Source: Vagococcus penaei | GTDB taxonomy: Bacteria; Bacillota; Bacilli; Lactobacillales; Vagococcaceae | DNA length: 64,000 nt | Assembly (NCBI RefSeq): GCF_001998885.1 | Contig: NZ_CP019609.1 | Coordinates: forward strand, 1,228,001 to 1,292,000 | Direction: 5' to 3' | Shown here: in pieces, positions 17,933 through 25,268 of the stretch | How the letters are laid out: each line of letters begins with the position of its first letter | Numbering within the stretch: position 1 is the first letter of the stretch | Notes under the pieces: generated by a model | Told to the model about the DNA's origin: nothing | Databases searched by the model: none | Seen by the model: the letters and a program-made list of their open reading frames with translations, nothing else | Translations under genes and position numbers: made by a program

Positions 17933-18004
17933 CGGGACATAATATAACTATCAAAAGAAAATAAAGACCTTATAATTTTTGTACAGAAAAGTGTTGCCAA
18001 TTCA

Positions 18005-18684
18005 AAAAAGCAATCCTCGCTTTGAATATAGATTAAGATATCATCCCGAATAAATTCTGTATTATTCTTCACTCGATACATATTGAAATCTTTCAATTTT
18101 TCTCTAATAATAGGTAGTTGTTGTTTAGTAGGAATTGCAATAACATCTAAAGCATCTAAAGAATGCGTATGAATTGGTTGATTTTTATCATAAATACTAG
18201 AAAATTGAATAGGTAATTCAACATGTTGATGGTTTATAAATTTTGAAAATAATTCTTTGTTTTCGTTAGATAAGCATTGATTAAACAATTGAAAAGCTTG
18301 GGGTTTTTGGCTAAAATTTTTATGCGTATATATTTTCTTTACAGCACTATGAAATGAAGCCGTCACTTGTTTTGGGTGATTACTTATTGATATTTTATTG
18401 GTTCTAAATCCCAGTGCTAACATTTTTTGTAAGGCATCAGCTTGTAAGTCAAAATGTTTTAAATTATCTAAATCAAACTTTTTAGCATAGTAGAAGTGCT
18501 TAGATAACTTCTTTTTACAAATCCATTTATGCTTTTCTAACGTGTTTAAACGAGCTTCTAAGCTAATTCTGTTGCATTGTAGTAGTTTCTCTAGGGTGGA
18601 TTCATAAATCCCATTAGATGCTATAATTAAGTGTAATAATTCATCACTATCAATTGCTCTTTTGTTTACAATATATTTTTTCAA
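18005..18684 (-). pseudogene. 5' part of a gene split by IS insertion and inversion (possible replication or DNA-binding protein)
   Basis: The frame starts at TTG 18684 (KKYIVNKRAIDSDELLHL), with GGAGG seven bases upstream. It runs to 18005, where the IS end begins. The open frame then continues 24 residues into the IS as an artefact. The missing 3' part is at 21371-21590 on the other strand. Joined after removing a 3-bp duplication, the protein is about 298 residues. The N-terminal LLHLIIASNGIYESTLEKLLQCNRISLEARLNTLEKHKWICKK looks like a winged helix. Upstream lie iteron-like repeats. I do not recognise the family. A plasmid replication initiator or regulator is a reasonable guess. Confidence 0.65.
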
Positions 18685-18977
18685 ATTCACTCCCTCCAAT
18701 AATTTTTTTACATATTTTTTCAGTAATTTCCATTCTCAAAAGTATCCATTTTTACATAGTCAAGAAAGGTTGAAATACTCCAATTCTATGACCCTTACAT
18801 AGCAGGGAATCCCTCTTTCAAATTTTATAAAAATTTTCAGGTAGCTGCTGTTTTGAAAAATTCACGGAGGTTTCCATTCAAAATTTCTAAAATTTTATCA
18901 AAAATGACCGAGTTTTAAAAAAGTTCGCATGAAAGTTCTCGAAAAGTTCTCGTTTACAATATTAAAAAAGTACATTA

Positions 18978-19039
18978 TGTAGGGTTGCTGTAGGGGCTAT
19001 GTAGGGTACGAAAGATGCAAGTGTAGGGATAATGTAGGG
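18978..19039 (+). repeat. Iteron-like array: TGTAGGG at exact 11-bp spacing
   Basis: TGTAGGG occurs at 18978, 18989, 19000, 19022 and 19033. Every step is 11 bp or exactly 22 bp, so one degenerate unit (around 19011) fills the gap. Eleven bp is about one turn of the helix, so a protein bound to each unit would sit on one face. The array lies 294 bp or more upstream of the split gene and probably binds its product or another initiator. Confidence 0.75.
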
Positions 19040-19071
19040 GTAGAAATTTAAGAGAAAAAACAGAGAAATTT

Positions 19072-19101
19072 CTCGTAATTATCCATCTCGTAACTATCCA
19101 T
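19072..19101 (+). repeat. Tandem 15-bp repeat
   Basis: Two copies of CTCGTAAYTATCCAT stand head to tail (19072-19086 and 19087-19101), differing in one base. The TATCCAT core also occurs at 18743 and, in both directions, upstream of the tyrosine recombinase at 23044-23154. Confidence 0.7.
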
Positions 19102-19220
19102 TTTCAACTGACTTTATAATTAAATTATACCATCAGAAAAAATGATATGGAAATTTGAACGTTGTCTCTAAAATAGTTTACAAAAAGAAAACCAACAGAA
19201 TTTTTCTATTGGTTTTCTTT

Positions 19221-19904
19221 TTAAATATTGGCAATAGGTTTTATTTTAAATTTAAAAGTTGATTTACCTCCGAATTTGTTTTCAAAAGTAAAAGTAAATT
19301 CATTTACTTTGATTTTAAAAGGATTTGCTGTCTGGGGATTATAAAAAACTCTCCCTTGAATATCTGCAACCCCCCAGCTATATCTACTTTTTGTAAAATT
19401 ACTTGAAAAAGACACCTTATATTGTCTGTCAGAATAGCTTGTTGGAAATCCAGCATCTAAGTATTTTTGTTTAGTAGTAAATTTAGTCAAAGTAAACGCT
19501 AAACCATCAAAAGAGCTTCCTGTTACTCTAGAAAGATATCCATCGTTATCTATTTGAGAAAGAATATCAGGAGAAGTTATATTGAATTCGACAATATCAT
19601 TTATAGTCTCTTTTGTTATTCTTGACAGCTCTCTAGAGCTACTACTTGATGTGTTTATATCAAGTATAAATTCAAAATTGGAATGTTTATCTAAACTGTT
19701 TGTGAACTTTTCATCAATGCAATTATCGGTGTCAATTTCAGATATCTCTGTCTGTTCATTGACTTGTTCAAATGCGTCACAATAAATAGTTGATAGACTA
19801 GGTTTTAAAGTGTCTCTAAATAGTAAATAGCTAATGAAAACGAAAATACCGAAAATTATAATTGCAACCACTATAAATAGCCCTTGACTTGTTCCATTTG
19901 TCAT
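19221..19904 (-). CDS. Membrane-anchored protein with shared N-terminal anchor
   Basis: A 227-residue protein. Residues 9-30 (LFIVVAIIIFGIFVFISYLLF) form one membrane segment, homologous to the 64-residue protein at 7855-8049. The rest is outside or inside the membrane depending on orientation. It is Ser/Thr-rich, with a C-terminal beta-like region (YKVSFSSNFTKSRYSWGVADIQGRV..FTFTFENKFGGKSTFKFKIKPI). The gene lies within the inverted segment and is whole. No family is recognised. A surface or secretion-related role is only a guess from the anchor. Confidence 0.65.
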   Translation of the reverse strand: MTNGTSQGLFIVVAIIIFGIFVFISYLLFRDTLKPSLSTIYCDAFEQVNEQTEISEIDTDNCIDEKFTNSLDKHSNFEFILDINTSSSSSRELSRITKETINDIVEFNITSPDILSQIDNDGYLSRVTGSSFDGLAFTLTKFTTKQKYLDAGFPTSYSDRQYKVSFSSNFTKSRYSWGVADIQGRVFYNPQTANPFKIKVNEFTFTFENKFGGKSTFKFKIKPIANI

Positions 19905-20164
19905 AAAAAATTACCTGATTTTTGTTATTTTATTATAGTGTAAATTATAGCAATTCCTATTAGATTTACAAATTTATAGAGTGTTTTTAATTTTGCTTAT
20001 TCCTTTATTATAAGAGTTTTCGTGGTGTTTTCTGAATAATAATAGAAAAGTAAAGGCACAAGTGATTTACTCGACAGCTTCTTATTATGATGTGAATTGG
20101 CAACACTTTTCTGTACAAAAATTATAAGGTCTTTATTTTCTTTTGATAGTTATATTATGTCCCG

Positions 20165-20962
20165 CTAAATAGCCTGTTTCAACTCCCAATCTAAACGGTA
20201 ATTAATCGGAGATTGATACCCAAGCTTGCCATGTTTTCTAAACTTGTTCCACCAATTGACATAATCCATTAACTCATATTGCAGTTCGAACAATGATTCA
20301 AAAGATTGTTGATAAATAAACTCAATCTTAAATGCTCGATAAGTTGCTTCTGCCACGGCGTTATCATAGGGACAACCAGGGCGTGATAAAGAACGCTGTA
20401 TCTGAAACGCAGCTAATAATTCATCAATACTTTGATTATCAAATTCTTTTCCTCGGTCTGTATGAAAAATTTCAACATCATCTAATGGCTGTTCAATCGT
20501 TCCGATTGCCTGTAACACAAGGTCCACAGATTTGTTAGGACCACTAGAATAGCCAACTATTTCTCGATTGAATAAATCAAGAATAAAGCAGACATAATGC
20601 CACTTTTGACCTACTTTAACATAGGTTAAATCTGTCACTAAAGCTTCCATAGGTTGCATTCTATCAAATTGACGTGATAAAACATTAGCGATTTTCTGTT
20701 CATTTTTACTCGTTGCCTGTGGCTTAAATTTCAGTGTTGTGTAGCTTGAAATGAAATTGAACTTATTCATGATTCGTCGTATCCTTCTTCTTGAAACAAT
20801 TAATTCTTGATCGTTTAAATCATCTTTAATTCTTCTTGCTCCGTAGGAGTTACGGCTATTTGCGAAGGACTCAATGACTGCTTTTTCAACAATAGCTTCT
20901 GATTTTTTTCTTTTAACTTCATAGTAATAAGCCCCACGAGAAATTTCTAATTTTCGACACAT
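20165..20962 (-). CDS. IS3-family OrfB transposase (copy 2)
   Basis: A 265-residue DDE transposase identical to the copy 1 product (17135-17932), with LVTDLTYVK, HTDRGKEFDN and DNAVAEATY motifs. The frame is intact. Confidence 0.93.
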   Translation of the reverse strand: MCRKLEISRGAYYYEVKRKKSEAIVEKAVIESFANSRNSYGARRIKDDLNDQELIVSRRRIRRIMNKFNFISSYTTLKFKPQATSKNEQKIANVLSRQFDRMQPMEALVTDLTYVKVGQKWHYVCFILDLFNREIVGYSSGPNKSVDLVLQAIGTIEQPLDDVEIFHTDRGKEFDNQSIDELLAAFQIQRSLSRPGCPYDNAVAEATYRAFKIEFIYQQSFESLFELQYELMDYVNWWNKFRKHGKLGYQSPINYRLDWELKQAI

Positions 20963-21003
20963 CGCTGATACACTGTACTTCTTTTTATTTTTTCTAACAA
21001 CTT

Positions 21004-21294
21004 CTACTTTCGTCCGAATATCAGCGCTGCTTGCTTTAAAATATCATTCTCCATCATCAATTCTTTATTTAGTTTACGTAATTCACGCAACTCTTTTTCT
21101 TCTGGCGTCAAATTATCTTTCTCTTTGAATGATCCTGACTGATTGTACTGTTTGACCCATTTGTCAAAAGTTGATGGCGTTAGATCATATTCTCTTAAAA
21201 TATCTTTTCTAGGTTTTCCTGATTTATGGAGTTCCACCATTTGTTTCTTAAATGATTCTTTAAAGGTCCGTCTCGGTTTTCTGTTAGTTGTCAT
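21004..21294 (-). CDS. IS3-family OrfA (copy 2)
   Basis: A 96-residue helix-turn-helix subunit identical to the copy 1 product (16803-17093). It has the same -1 overlap with orfB. Confidence 0.93.
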   Translation of the reverse strand: MTTNRKPRRTFKESFKKQMVELHKSGKPRKDILREYDLTPSTFDKWVKQYNQSGSFKEKDNLTPEEKELRELRKLNKELMMENDILKQAALIFGRK

Positions 21295-21370
21295 GAGATA
21301 AGCTCCTAATCTGTTTTTTATTAAGTATAGACACCTTATCTTTTTTGTTCAACTAAGTGTAACCTATTCA

Positions 21371-21590
21371 TTTTTTCTATAGTAAAAATGAACAACGCCA
21401 ATGGATTTTATATAAAGTTGATAGCCTATTTGAATTTATTTATTATTTAGCTAATTATTTTAAATCTTCTAAACAACTGACTTTTTCAAATGACAAAGAA
21501 AAATATAAGGCATTAGAAGCACTCTATACAAAAAGCAGTGAAAATAGAAAACAATATAATACAATAGCTAAAAAGAAAGCAAAAAAATAA
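21371..21590 (+). pseudogene. 3' part of the split gene
   Basis: No start or ribosome binding site is present. Read from 21375 (TTC TAT AGT AAA), the frame is open for 71 codons: FYSKNEQRQWILYKVDSLFE onward to NTIAKKKAKK and the stop at 21588-21590. If the inversion is undone and a TTT duplication removed, this joins in frame after GAG GAT TGC TTT TT at 18005. A duplication of four bases would break the frame, so the join supports three. A hairpin terminator follows directly. Confidence 0.75.
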
Positions 21591-21614
21591 GCACAGTCTT
21601 AGTTGATTGTGCTT
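21589..21614. terminator. Bidirectional terminator
   Basis: AAGCACA (21589-21595) pairs with TGTGCTT (21608-21614), with A and T tracts outside. It lies between the 3' ends of the split gene and toxN. Confidence 0.65.
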
Positions 21615-21615
21615 C

Positions 21616-22182
21616 TTAATTTTCAACACTATTATTTTCCGAATAATTCTTTGCTATTATTTCTAAATCTTTATAATCAAGGCATCTAGTAGATACTCTA
21701 TCTTCAGGAAATTGGTATTTCCGCTTATATAATTTTATTGCCATTTCTTCAATTCTTAATTCTCTAATTTTTTCTATTTGCTTATTTAATAAATCTATAT
21801 ATCTAGATTTTTCAATCTCACTATCAAAATCTCTATACGTATCCATTTTAGAATTATCTATCTTTTCAATTAGTTCTTTAGGAACTGGAAACATATAATT
21901 TAAATTAACAACAGCATAGAAGTCTCCTATACCACCAGTTTTTTCATTGTCTGGTTTAAAAACCTTTATAAAATCAGCACTATTACGCAATCTTAAATGT
22001 CTTTGTTGTGGATGAGATACTTGGGTAACATATACTAAGTCATTCATTTCAAATAATGGAGAAAAAAATGGTTTTAGTAGTTTTCTCCCTCTTGCATCAT
22101 AATATTCAGAATTTGGAATTCTCGGTTCTTTTACTCTCAAGAAATCTAAATAGTTTTTATCAACTTTTATCCATTCCAACAT
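21616..22182 (-). CDS. toxN: ToxN/AbiQ-type endoribonuclease toxin (type III toxin-antitoxin)
   Basis: A 188-residue protein starting MLEWIKVDKNYLDFLRVKEPRIP. The pattern of ToxN/AbiQ proteins is visible: an early Y-x-D-F-L segment, FFSPLFEMNDLVYVTQVSHPQQRH, then DFYAVVNLNYMFPVPKELI and a helical C-terminus with MAIKLYKRKYQF. In this family the toxin cuts RNA, including its own repeat RNA, and aborts phage infection when the RNA antitoxin runs out. The decisive support is the architecture upstream: promoter, three 33-bp direct repeats and a terminator hairpin just before the gene. GGGAGAT precedes the ATG. Length (about 170-200 residues) fits. Confidence 0.85.
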   Translation of the reverse strand: MLEWIKVDKNYLDFLRVKEPRIPNSEYYDARGRKLLKPFFSPLFEMNDLVYVTQVSHPQQRHLRLRNSADFIKVFKPDNEKTGGIGDFYAVVNLNYMFPVPKELIEKIDNSKMDTYRDFDSEIEKSRYIDLLNKQIEKIRELRIEEMAIKLYKRKYQFPEDRVSTRCLDYKDLEIIAKNYSENNSVEN

Positions 22183-22204
22183 ACTCTTATCTCCCTATAA
22201 AAAT

Positions 22205-22225
22205 AGACCTACAAAATGTAGGTCT
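22205..22225 (-). terminator. Attenuating terminator between antitoxin repeats and toxN
   Basis: AGACCTAC and its exact complement GTAGGTCT flank a five-base loop, and ATTTTT follows on the minus strand. In type III systems such a terminator keeps antitoxin RNA in excess over toxin mRNA. Confidence 0.85.
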
Positions 22226-22229
22226 AACT

Positions 22230-22328
22230 ATTAAAACAGTTTTGGTAGGCTCTGTAACCTCTATTAAAACAATTTTGGTAGGATTTGTAACCTCTATTAA
22301 AACAGTTTTGATAGGCTCTGTAACCTCT
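22230..22328 (-). ncRNA. toxI: ToxI-type antitoxin RNA: three 33-bp tandem repeats
   Basis: Three head-to-tail 33-bp units lie at 22230-22262, 22263-22295 and 22296-22328, with partial units on both sides. All begin ATTAAAAC and end TAACCTCT on the plus strand. Units differ at three to five positions. The antitoxin is read from the minus strand. Known ToxI RNAs are tandem repeats of about 34-36 nt, each forming a pseudoknot that holds one ToxN. The spacing, direction and terminator fit. Confidence 0.85.
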
Positions 22329-22341
22329 ATTAACTACTTAT

Positions 22342-22377
22342 ATAGTATCATAGAATTTTATTGACTACAAGTAGTCA
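22342..22377 (-). promoter_or_regulatory. Promoter of the toxIN locus with overlapping palindrome
   Basis: On the minus strand, TTGTAG (22370-22365) and TACTAT (22347-22342) are 17 bp apart and drive the repeat RNA. A palindrome TGACTAC-AA-GTAGTCA (22362-22377) overlaps the -35, as an operator would. Confidence 0.6.
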
Positions 22378-22444
22378 GACTTAATAAATATGACCCTACT
22401 ATAAAATTATCACTACCTAGATACTTTTATAGTTCTTCTAGATA

Positions 22445-23017
22445 TTATTGAAACGGATTAAAATTATCTAGGCTAGATTGAAGTTCCTCTTCTTCGATTC
22501 CGATATACCGCAGAGTCACGCTTTGGGAACTATGGTTTAAAATCTTCATTAAGCTTGATAAATCTTTCGTTTTCTTATAATAAGTATAGCCAAATGTTTT
22601 TCGCAAGCTATGCGTCCCAATGTAATCTAAATCGAGCGATTCAGCAGTCTTTTGCATGATTTTATAATATTGATGGGTAGCTAAAGGCTTTTTTGAATCT
22701 CTTGGACTAGGGAACAGCCACTCGCTTTCTTCATCGTGTTCCTCGTTTAGGTATTTAATGATTTGATTGGTCAATTGCATTAAATTAAGTGTTCTCTTTT
22801 TTCCTGTTTTTTTCTCTACAATATCAGTTTTTAATTTCCCTTTCACATCATCAACTTTCAGATTCAATATATCTGATATTCTTAATCCTGTAAAAATACC
22901 AAAAACAAATATTGTGTAATCTCTTTGTCCATGTTTATTTTTTAGTAATTCTGAAGCAAACTGGTTCAAGACTTCTTTATCCTTAATCGGTTTTACATTA
23001 ATCATTTTTTGTGTCAT
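22445..23017 (-). CDS. Small tyrosine recombinase, plasmid-resolvase type
   Basis: A 190-residue tyrosine recombinase catalytic domain without the arm-binding N-terminus of phage integrases. It has the first Arg in TGLRISDIL near residue 50, a Lys in VEKKTGKKR, HSLRKTFGY (H-x-x-R) near 139-147, LNHSSQSVTLRYIG with the second His and the catalytic Tyr. GGAGGGAGG precedes the ATG. Short recombinases like this resolve plasmid multimers or flip DNA segments. Repeated TATCCAT motifs in the 140 bp upstream may be its targets. Confidence 0.85.
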   Translation of the reverse strand: MTQKMINVKPIKDKEVLNQFASELLKNKHGQRDYTIFVFGIFTGLRISDILNLKVDDVKGKLKTDIVEKKTGKKRTLNLMQLTNQIIKYLNEEHDEESEWLFPSPRDSKKPLATHQYYKIMQKTAESLDLDYIGTHSLRKTFGYTYYKKTKDLSSLMKILNHSSQSVTLRYIGIEEEELQSSLDNFNPFQ

Positions 23018-23043
23018 TTTCCTCCCTCCATAATAAATAATTT

Positions 23044-23154
23044 ATGGATACTTTCTATCTTTCATAATATAAATCTATCCATCTTTACTAAATGACAATC
23101 TTAGGTATTGATAGAATAGGGTTTATGATGGATAGAAATGTAAAAAGTATCCAT
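23044..23154. repeat. Four TATCCAT motifs in alternating orientation
   Basis: ATGGATAC (23044-23051), CTATCCAT (23075-23082), ATGGATAG (23128-23135) and GTATCCAT (23147-23154) lie just upstream of the small tyrosine recombinase. The motif also occurs at 18742, 19079 and 19094. They form inverted pairs and may be recombination or operator sites. Confidence 0.5.
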
Positions 23155-23271
23155 TACAAGGACCTTTATAGCATCATTAATAAAGGAGGGCAAATTTGTA
23201 GAGCATTCTAGATATCCTTCCTGAAACGAGGTATAATCGCTGCACACTTCTGAAGAATTGGAGCGATTATA

Positions 23272-24435
23272 TTGGCTAGAGTAGACAAATATATCAAGAA
23301 AAATGGAGAAACTGCTTATAAATTCAGAATTTTCCTTGGCTTAGATTATAATGGAAAACAAAAATATATTAAAAAGTCTGGATTTTCAACAAAAAAACAA
23401 GCATTAGAAAAATTAGCAGAAATCGAAGGGAAAATAGAATCTGAACAAAAATACATTCAAATTTCATTCCAAGATATGTATAACGAATGGATAATCGATT
23501 ATAAAGATTCTGTCCGATTGGTTACATACAATAGAACAATTGACTTATTTCGATTAAAAATATTGCCGTTTTTTGGCAAAAAATATGTTGATGAGATAAC
23601 TACTGAATATTGTCAGCAAATACTCAATAAGTGGGCAAAGGAGTATTATAAATATAAAGCTTTAAAGGGTTACACCCAACAAATTCTTGATTTAGCAATA
23701 AAAAAAGATTTAATTCAAAAAAATCCTATGCGATTATGTACAATGCCAAAGATAAATAAATCTCGAATGAATATTGTTAATACTGTCGAATTAACAAGTG
23801 ATAATACCGAAAATTACTATGATAAGAATGAATTGAATAAATTTTTGGATACATTAGAACAAAATTATGATTATATGTGGTTTACAGCTTTTCGATTATT
23901 GGCTTTTACGGGAATGAGAAAAGGCGAACTGATGGCTTTAAGATGGTCTGATATACGAGCTGACAGTATTATCGTAAATAAATCAATGACGATGATTAAA
24001 CGCATTGCTTACGTATCAGACACTAAAAATGAAAATAGCAATAGAGTAATAAGCATCGACCCTTCCACTTATAATATTTTAATGACTTGGAAAGAAAAAC
24101 AACAGTCACGCTATATTAATGTTAGGGACAATCATTTAGTATTTACAAGAGATATCCCACTGAAGAATGAAAAAGACCAACCTTTTGACCCAGATTACCT
24201 TAATAGATGTATGAAAACTGTTGTTAAAGAAAATAAAGAAATAAGAGAAATTACAATTCATGGGTTTCGGCATACTCATTGTTCATTGTTATTCGAGGCA
24301 GGAGCAACATTGAAAGAAGTCCAAGACAGATTAGGACATGCTAATAGTGATATAACCTTAAAAATCTACACTCATGTTACAACTCATGCAAAACGAGAAA
24401 CAGCAAATAAACTTGCTTTATATTTAGATAACTAA
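23272..24435 (+). CDS. Tyrosine integrase of element 2
   Basis: A 387-residue ICE/phage-type integrase. The likely start is TTG 23272 (MARVDKYIKKNGETAYKFRI), with GGAG upstream. The AP2-like arm-binding part is at residues 1-60, the core-binding SAM-like part at about 65-165, and the catalytic part follows: TGMRKGELMALRWSD, a Lys in KNENSNRVISID, HGFRHTHCSLLFEAG, LGHANSDITLKIYTHV. It lies 360 bp from an rpsI-tail attachment site and points to it. It is about as long as the element 1 integrase but clearly diverged from it. Confidence 0.92.
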   Translation: MARVDKYIKKNGETAYKFRIFLGLDYNGKQKYIKKSGFSTKKQALEKLAEIEGKIESEQKYIQISFQDMYNEWIIDYKDSVRLVTYNRTIDLFRLKILPFFGKKYVDEITTEYCQQILNKWAKEYYKYKALKGYTQQILDLAIKKDLIQKNPMRLCTMPKINKSRMNIVNTVELTSDNTENYYDKNELNKFLDTLEQNYDYMWFTAFRLLAFTGMRKGELMALRWSDIRADSIIVNKSMTMIKRIAYVSDTKNENSNRVISIDPSTYNILMTWKEKQQSRYINVRDNHLVFTRDIPLKNEKDQPFDPDYLNRCMKTVVKENKEIREITIHGFRHTHCSLLFEAGATLKEVQDRLGHANSDITLKIYTHVTTHAKRETANKLALYLDN

Positions 24436-24728
24436 GAAGCTAGTTCATACGAATTAGTTTCTTTTTTAGTTCAACAAAAATAAATTCTCCGTTCACCTAT
24501 TAAAGACTTACTATACATGCTAAATCAACGTAAGACACATAAAATACCATGGTTTTACGTCCCAAAACCAAAATCCATTATTGTATAACAAATTTATGCA
24601 GACACATTACCTAACACTGCTAAAAACATAGTAAACATTAGAATTAAATAAAATTTAAAAATAACAGATTTTTCCAAGTCTCGAAAACAGTTTATATAGA
24701 AAAGGGTCTGTAAAATAGACCCATTTTT
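24436..24728 (+). terminator. Two terminators after the element 2 integrase
   Basis: GAAGCTAGTTC..GAATTAGTTTC followed by TTTTTT (24436-24465) lies directly behind the stop codon. A second hairpin, GGGTCT..AGACCC with ATTTTTT, is at 24704-24728. Between them I see only AT-rich DNA without a gene. Confidence 0.65.
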
Positions 24729-24747
24729 TAAGAAATTTAGCTAAAAA

Positions 24748-24775
24748 AAGACACCATCCAAATAGATGATGTCTT
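24748..24775. terminator. rpsI-type terminator hairpin of the middle attachment site
   Basis: AAGACA-CATC..GATG-TGTCTT with a run of A before it. The position relative to the rpsI tail is the same as in the hairpins at 39484 and 1541, but the inner sequence is different. Confidence 0.7.
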
Positions 24776-24797
24776 GAAATCCTTGATATAATAAGGA

Positions 24798-24847
24798 TTA
24801 ACGTTTTGAAAATTGAGATGCTTTACGAGCTTTTTTAAGACCTGGTT
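24798..24847 (-). repeat. Attachment site: rpsI 3' tail (att copy 2)
   Basis: About 50 bp, from the stop codon TTA at 24798 to CCTGGTT at 24847, match the 3' end of rpsI (39537-39586) with a few changes in the first 20 bases. The match stops abruptly at 24848. It is flanked by the element 2 integrase on the left and by element 1 DNA on the right. It marks the junction of two elements. From 24848 to 25083 I see no gene. Confidence 0.85.
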
Positions 24848-24975
24848 AAACAAAAGAGATTTTCGCATAAATAAATATAGTTACATATCAAGCTTTAATT
24901 AGTGAATTTCAAAAATAAAGTTATATTGAATTACACACACTTATATAACTTCATTACCACGAATCATTACCTTAA

Positions 24976-24997
24976 CTTGGCGAGTTGGCTGATTGAG
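24976..24997 (-). repeat. 22-bp repeat of element 1, copy near its left end
   Basis: CTTGGCGAGTTGGCTGATTG and two further bases are the exact reverse complement of 38226-38247. Twenty of these bases also occur at 36968-36987. One copy at one end and two at the other, near the integrase and excisionase genes, suggest integrase arm-type or excisionase binding sites. Confidence 0.7.
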
Positions 24998-25083
24998 CAA
25001 TACTATATTTAAAACATCTATTTTTAACTACTATTAATTTTATAGTATACTTAAATATAATCTAATTATAAACGAGGTATCTT

Positions 25084-25260
25084 ATGACAAATTCAAATAA
25101 AAATAGTTATATTTGTGTTGAAGTCGATCAAAAATTAAAACAAGACGTAGAAAAGCTTTTTAACAACTTAGAGTTAGATATGACTACCGCTATTACAATA
25201 TTTTTAAAACAAAGCCTTCGAGATCAAGGTCTACCTTTTCGTCCAAGTCTAAGAAAATAG
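25084..25260 (+). CDS. RelB/DinJ-type antitoxin, no toxin beside it
   Basis: A 58-residue protein, my translation from ATG 25084 (MTNSNKNSYICVEVDQKLK). The RelB/DinJ pattern is clear: a ribbon strand YICVEVDQKLKQDVEKLF, then LELDMTTAITIFLKQSLRDQGLPF. These bind DNA as dimers and neutralise a YafQ/RelE-like toxin through the C-terminus. GAGGT precedes the start. The next gene on the right is convergent, so no toxin gene follows. It may be an orphan that blocks related toxins or a remnant. Confidence 0.75.
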   Translation: MTNSNKNSYICVEVDQKLKQDVEKLFNNLELDMTTAITIFLKQSLRDQGLPFRPSLRK

Positions 25261-25268
25261 TAAGCTAT

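Larger units (their letters stand above)
16727..18004 (+). mobile_element. IS3-family element, copy 1 (1278 bp)
   Basis: The ends read TGAATAGGTTACACTT (left) and, on the opposite strand, TGAATTGGCAACACTT (right). The two terminal repeats agree over about 40 bp. The element is the same as copy 2 (20093-21370) as far as I compared (both proteins identical, non-coding ends read by eye), but opposite in orientation. The direct flanks CAT (16724-16726) and AAA (18005-18007) do not match each other. CAT matches the complement of the inner flank of copy 2 (ATG, 20090-20092). This is the signature of an inversion between the copies. Confidence 0.95.
18700..19220. other. Non-coding, repeat-rich control region upstream of the split gene
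   Basis: No gene is seen in 520 bp. The region contains an AAAGTTC-type motif repeated three times between about 18920 and 18955, the TGTAGGG array (18978-19039), a 15-bp tandem repeat (19072-19101) and single TATCCAT motifs. This layout is typical of a plasmid origin or an operator cluster. Confidence 0.5.
20093..21370 (-). mobile_element. IS3-family element, copy 2 (1278 bp, inverted)
   Basis: Same length, ends and proteins as copy 1, in the opposite orientation. The flanks are ATG on the left (20090-20092) and TTT on the right (21371-21373). They do not form a direct duplication. TTT does match the complement of the inner flank of copy 1 (AAA, 18005-18007). Both duplications are restored if 18005-20092 is turned round. 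Confidence 0.95.

Noticed and set aside
17929-18004. The C-terminal 24 residues of the open frame at 17929-18699
   Set aside because: They are encoded by the end of the IS copy. The true continuation of the gene is at 21371-21590.
22230-22328. Regular direct repeats that could be taken for a CRISPR array
   Set aside because: The 33-bp units are directly adjacent without spacers and lie before a ToxN-like gene. This is the layout of a type III antitoxin RNA. No cas gene is present.
22056-22364. Open frame of 102 residues on the plus strand over toxN and its repeats
   Set aside because: Its repetitive C-terminus is only the translation of the 33-bp repeats. It is antisense to toxN and has no ribosome binding site.
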